Source: Udeniomyces pyricola (lineage: Eukaryota; Basidiomycota; Tremellomycetes; Cystofilobasidiales; Mrakiaceae). Taken from it: 64,000 nt of DNA. Shown in pieces: positions 59,481-64,000 of this stretch. The stretch covers positions 937,835 to 1,001,834 of the forward strand of contig BCIK01000007.1 in assembly GCA_039545295.1 (NCBI GenBank), read 5' to 3'. A program made the position numbers and the translations under genes. The notes below the pieces were generated by a model, which did not search any database, was not told where the DNA came from, and saw nothing but the letters and a program-made list of their open reading frames with translations. Each line of letters starts with the position of its first letter. Position 1 is the stretch's first letter.

Positions 59481-62400
59481 ATGCCTACGACGCGATCCAA
59501 GCTTGGCAACCCATCGAAGATCCACTCTCCCCCTAAGCGCACCTCGCTCTCCGTCAAAACCGACAACCACTCGCCCGCCTCCGGCTCGTCAAGTCGCGCC
59601 CAACCGCTCGCCATGGCCGCCGTCAAGCCCCATCCTGTTGACCAGTCTTACTCGCACTCGCACGCCCACTCGCAAGATGCCATGACGGCGAGCAAGAAAC
59701 TAAAATCCCTCTCGGGCGCCGCCATCGCTACTAAGGAGGAAGCGGCCCCACCCGCCTTGAGAACCCGAAGGGACGACGACCGACCCACGGCCCCAGCTGG
59801 TGCTGCTCCCATCGCCGGGCCCGCTGGAGGTGGTGGTGCGTCCGCCTCAACGGTGACTGCTGGCTCTGCTGCCTCGGGCACTCTCTCATCGCGCAAGGAG
59901 AAGGACGCCAAGCTCGCCAGCCTTGCCCGGGACGAAGAGGAGTTCGTCTCCAAGTACTCCAAGGCGTTCCCTAACTTCGTCTTTCACTTTGATTGCGTCG
60001 AGTCGGGTTCGCTAGGCGCTCGCGTCGTCGAACTCGGAGGGGTAAGTTTACTTTCCTTTAGTTTCGATTTTTTTTTCTTTGTTTTGTTTTCTTCCCTATT
60101 TGTCTCATCGTATGATGGTGGCAAGTTGAGTTGTCTTAGGTGACCCTGGTCTGTCAACGGGAACTTGCTAGCTCCGGTGACAGGAGGGATGAGAGCTTTG
60201 TTTGGGAAGGGATTAATTGATTGACGCGTTTCGGTCGCTCGTCCGGGTTGGTTCGGTTTTTGGGCACGTCCTCAGCGCATCGACAAGTTCTTCTCTCGTC
60301 AAGTTACCCATGTCGTCACTTCGCGCCCGATCCCTATCCCCAACAACAAAGAGAATGCTCCACCGCCTACGCCCCTGGCGCCGGCCCCCTCGCGGTCAAG
60401 CTCGCGCCTGAGCGGATCAACAGCTTCACGAGCGGTGTCCAAGATGTAAGTTCCCATTCCCCGCTCTCCTTTCTCCATTCTCGCGCTCGATGTTGCTTTG
60501 TCTAGATCTCGACGCGTCCGACGCCTGACTGTGCATTTTTTGGGCAATGTCTTTGTTCTCTCGTTCTTGGTTCTCTACATAGGCCAAACCCATTCTTGGA
60601 TGAGACAGGCCAGTCGGACGTCCTTCTCAAGGCTCAAGCGTTCAAGATGAAGGTCTGGGACATCAAAAGTGAGCTATATATGTTGATCATTTTATATATA
60701 TTTGTTTATCTTCCGGCCACGTGTTCTCTTCTTTCTCAACGCTGACTGTCAATCCATGCCTCCTTGGCGTTTTCTGTCCTTGCAGAGCTTCAATCGGTCG
60801 TCTCGCGTCTCATCGCCAAAGTTGAGCCCTCTCCGCATCGACCCCCCTCCCGGACGAACAACTCGCTCTCCCATCTGCTCGAGGAGGAAAAGCTCCACGG
60901 GACGCGTGAGCGCGACGTCAATGTACCTCGAGCCGACCACCACTACTTCAGTCGAGGAGCGTACTACGTTCTCTGTGAAGACGCTACGGGCGAATATCGC
61001 ACCATTCTTGCCAAAGAGTACGGCAAACCAAAGAATAGCGAGGTGCCTGAGTGGCCCGTCCTTCACGAACACTTTCTCAAACCTTCGGCCTCCGCGGCTG
61101 CAAAAGCCGAGGCCGTCGCCGCTGCCAAAGCTGCCGCAGAGGAGCTCAAGCGGTCCATCGACGCAAGCTGCATCGCCTCGGCCACGAACAAGATCCCGGC
61201 CTCGCTTCTCGACCGCTCGCGCGTCAACGTTGTCAAAGGAGGCGAATCGACCGCCCAAACGGGCGATCTACGTCGCTCGGCCTCGCTCAACAACTTGGGC
61301 AAGACTCGTCAGAACGCTCAACTACTCGCCGCTGCTGAGGAAACGGCCGCTCGAGCCGTCGCCGCTGCCGAGGACGCTGAGGATCGTGAAGACAAGTACG
61401 ACTCCTACATCGCCGCTTCGGGCAACTCGGTCAATATTACTTCGACCATCACTTCGGCACAGTCGGGTACTGGACTCGGAGGCGGAGGCGGCGACCTTGC
61501 TGCTGCCATGAAGGGGCGTGAGAGGAAGATTGTCGAGCTCAACAAGCGTGTCGTCCCCATCGCATCGGGCCTGCGTGGACAAGCTCACCCCCCTCCATCC
61601 AACTACAACGCTGCTCCATCGGCTTCCTCGCGAGCTGCCCAGGGCTCCTCTACTAGCCTTCTTCCTTCAGCCACCATTGCTCAAGCTCTTCGTCCTGCGG
61701 ATGGGATGATCGACCTCTCGTCCTCGACAGGCGCGACCGAAGGTGATTTATCGCACTCGACTCAATCCACCGACGTCAAACGGGCACTCGAGTCGATGCA
61801 GAAACGCAAGAACGCCAAAGTCATGGCCGATCACGTCAAGACCACCCTCGCCGCTGAACAGAAGGAGCGTGAGGCCGAGAAGAAGCCAAAGGGCGAGATG
61901 GGACCGCCACCCATCAAGAAACGTCACTCGCTGCCCGGAAGGCTCCCACCTGTCAAAAGAGAGAAGATTATGGAGAGGTTACCGTTGAGAGAGGAGTCCA
62001 AGAAACCGGGCTACTGTGAGAATTGCCGGATCAAGTTTGATGATTTCTCCACTGTACGTTCCTTTGCGCTTTCTGGGTGTTTTTTTTTTTTTGTTGCTTT
62101 TTTTGCTTTTTTTTTTTGCTCCGATCGTGGACTTGATTCGTATTCATACTATCAACCCATCCCGTTTTCCCGTTCTCCACCTGTTATGTTCGTCACATCA
62201 ACAGCACATCATCGGACGCCGACACCGACGTTTTGCCCTGGACTATCGCCAGTTTGCCGAGCTCGACGCGGTTCTGGATCGCCTTCAGCGAGAACCTGCA
62301 GCCCCCGCCTTCCGAAGACCACCCCCACCTTTCCGACCCCTCACCCGATATGAGTCTGAGTCCGCATCTGAGGAAGACGAGGACGATTACGACGATGCCG

Positions 62401-62945
62401 AGCAACCTCCGATGGAACCCGAAGAAGAAGAGGAAGAAGAAGATTGCTACGAGGAGGAGGAAGAAGAAGAAGAAGAGCAAGAAGTTCCATGGGAAGAGGA
62501 TCCTCCACCCCAGGAAGAAGACCCAGAGGACGAGATGCTTAGGCGACATCAGGAGTGGTTCGCCCACAATTACCAGGAAGACACTCGCTTGCTCGCACTC
62601 GCCAATAACCCTCCTCAACTGACCGCTGAAGAACGCGAAGCCGCCGATGCCGCTCTTGTGGCGGAGATTCCTTCTCCTTTTCCGGGTCGAGACGTGGCGG
62701 ACTTGACGCGGGCAGAGAGGCAATACTACGATCGGTACATGGGCGAGGAGGGACGACGAAGGATCGAGGCTGATCCTAACTGGCCGTCACTCATGGCTCA
62801 GCTGGATGGAGACGGCCGGACGGCGGCTGAGCTGGAGCAGGACTATCACGACTCACAGGCTGCGTTGAAGATTGCGCATGAACATATCCGAGCCGCTAGG
62901 GTCAAGGCTGAAGCGGAGGCCTTCCGATTCGGGCGAGCGGTTTAG
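59481..62945 (+). CDS. DBF4: DBF4/Dfp1-type regulatory subunit of Cdc7 (DDK) kinase
   Basis: Five exons: 59481-60041, 60276-60445, 60583-60668, 60786-62053 and 62205-62945, 941 residues. Dbf4 binds and activates the Cdc7 kinase, which phosphorylates MCM and fires replication origins. Three conserved motifs appear in order. Motif N (BRCT-like) spans the first junction: FVFHFDCVES ... RIDKFFSRQVTHVVTS. Motif M is the PRADHHYFSRGAYYVLCED segment with a following aromatic and basic run. Motif C is the zinc knuckle PGYCENCRIKFDDFST | HIIGRRHRRFALD, with C683, C686, H696 and H702; the intron falls exactly between the cysteine and histidine pairs. Long Ala/Ser/Gly linkers and a very acidic C-terminal stretch (Glu runs) are extra. 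The length is greater than most yeast forms. Confidence 0.93.
60224..60229. promoter_or_regulatory. ACGCGT box in DBF4 intron 1
   Basis: A further MluI cell-cycle-box hexamer lies in the first intron, and another at 60512-60517 in the second intron. They raise the density of this word around DBF4 but could be chance. Confidence 0.4.
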
Positions 62946-64000
62946 GGCAAATGGAGGAAGGAGTCTTTTTTTTTTGTTGCGATTGCTCGGTCACTTTGTT
63001 GACACCTCATCACCTTTCGAACGACCCTCTCTTTATGGCGCACCATTCAATTTCTCTCATTTAACCGAGAGAGCATATGGTTCGCTTTCCATCGCCACCT
63101 TCATTCTCTAACCTGCTATCTTTTTTTTCATCAACATCATCATCATCCTATACCTTCCTTCCGTACTTCTTGTCACCCGAACCCTTGTCACGTTGCATCA
63201 GCCTCTTCTCCATCAACCCTCATCATCATCTCGTTTTCATTTTTCTCTTCTCTTTTTTTTTTCCTTTGTCTTGACGACTCTTCACGCTTTCATCCTGATC
63301 TCCACACGATCCTTCCCTTTTTGGTTGTCCATCCTTTCTTCTTTCTTTTTTTTCTTCTTCTTGTTCGTCAGGGTTCTATCTCTACTCGTACCTAGCCAAC
63401 CTCGTCCGTCTGGCTTCATACCTCTTTTCTCTTCTTTTCTTTGTTTGCTTTGATTCGAGAACGTTTCCATCCTTTCCAATCTCCTCTCACGCTACATAGT
63501 CATGTCCGTTGCCCATCGATGGGTCTATGCCATCTAAACCCTAGCTCGCTCCCCAGGTGGGCTCTCCCTCCCTCTCCCTCTCTCCTTCTCTTTGCATGTC
63601 TCGTCCAGCTCTATATAAACCAGTCACTTCTTTCCTTCTTTTTTTTCTTTCTTTTTTCAATGACTCTTCCTCCTCTCTCCCTCCCTCCCTCTTTTTTTTT
63701 TATCCCCCCCCCCCTCCCCCCCTTTCTTGTTTTCTTTTACGTTCTTGCATGACGATATATTCCCGCTTCATTCAAATCCTCGATCTCTCTTTTTTTTTTT
63801 CTTCTTCCCAAATTTCGGGTTCCATGTGATCAATCACGTATGACGTGAACAATCATGGTATAACTAAACTAACCGAAACCCTTTGGAGTCTTCCTCGATC
63901 GTCGTCATGGCTTGGGGTGGGGGTGAGGGGTGCAAAAAAAAAAAATGTCTTCCTCTTTTTTTTTCCCCCTTTCATTGATGACTTCTACAAACGACGGCTG
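62946..64000. other. Downstream pyrimidine-rich region
   Basis: No gene is supported. The 1 kb after DBF4 is C/T-rich with T, C and CT homopolymer or dinucleotide runs (for example 63692-63722), typical of UTR and promoter DNA here. The open frames are Ser/Phe/Leu artefacts. The region may hold a promoter for a gene beyond the window. Confidence 0.6.

Overview
The window is nuclear DNA of a fungus, almost certainly a basidiomycete and probably a yeast-like one. Nearly every gene is split by many short GT-AG introns (about 50-300 bp) with CTGAC-like branch sites. Intergenic DNA is short and pyrimidine-rich, and the proteins are fungal: a Skt5/Chs4-type chitin synthase activator, a PMC1-type calcium ATPase, DBF4, VPS53, mitoribosomal mL43 and a UPF0357 protein. 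I cannot place it to genus. I see no complete mobile element, rRNA, tRNA or CRISPR array. No operon logic applies; genes lie on both strands with divergent or convergent spacers.

Layout. 1-1942 (+): 3' part of a Sel1-repeat Skt5/Chs4 protein ending in a CaaX box. 3296-6140 (-): a ten-exon protein with five CCCH zinc fingers. 6979-10064 (+): an LCCL-domain multipass membrane protein. 10338-about 11700 (-): a cytochrome b561-type membrane protein. 13128-14952 (+): an NAD(P)-dependent epimerase/reductase. 15168-17751 (-): ribose-5-phosphate isomerase. 18277-21210 (+): an ataxin-3-like Josephin deubiquitinase with three UIMs and a short polyglutamine tract. 22010-27192 (-): a 1,419-residue CorA-type metal transporter with an altered GMN motif. 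28169-30905 (-): an unrecognised protein with hydrophobic segments.

30906-33182 is the longest gene-poor stretch. 33183-38866 (+): an 18-exon vacuolar-type Ca2+ P-type ATPase. 39975-43764 (-): a 14-exon MFS drug transporter with 11- and 19-nt exons. 45159-47115 (-): a zeta-toxin-family P-loop kinase. 47643-48497 (+): a UPF0357 protein. 49261-52478 (+): an unrecognised Ser/Glu-rich protein. 53185-54634 (-): mitochondrial ribosomal protein mL43. 54947-58940 (+): VPS53 of the GARP complex. 59481-62945 (+): DBF4, the regulatory subunit of Cdc7 kinase. 62946-64000 is pyrimidine-rich DNA without a recognisable gene.

The genes are unrelated housekeeping functions: cell wall, membrane transport, pentose phosphate pathway, ubiquitin, vesicle tethering, replication initiation and mitoribosome. 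Exon boundaries were worked out by hand from splice signals and reading-frame continuity. Most models close in frame with canonical GT-AG junctions. Weaker spots (LCCL C-terminus, b561 N-terminus, some start codons) are marked in the entries.
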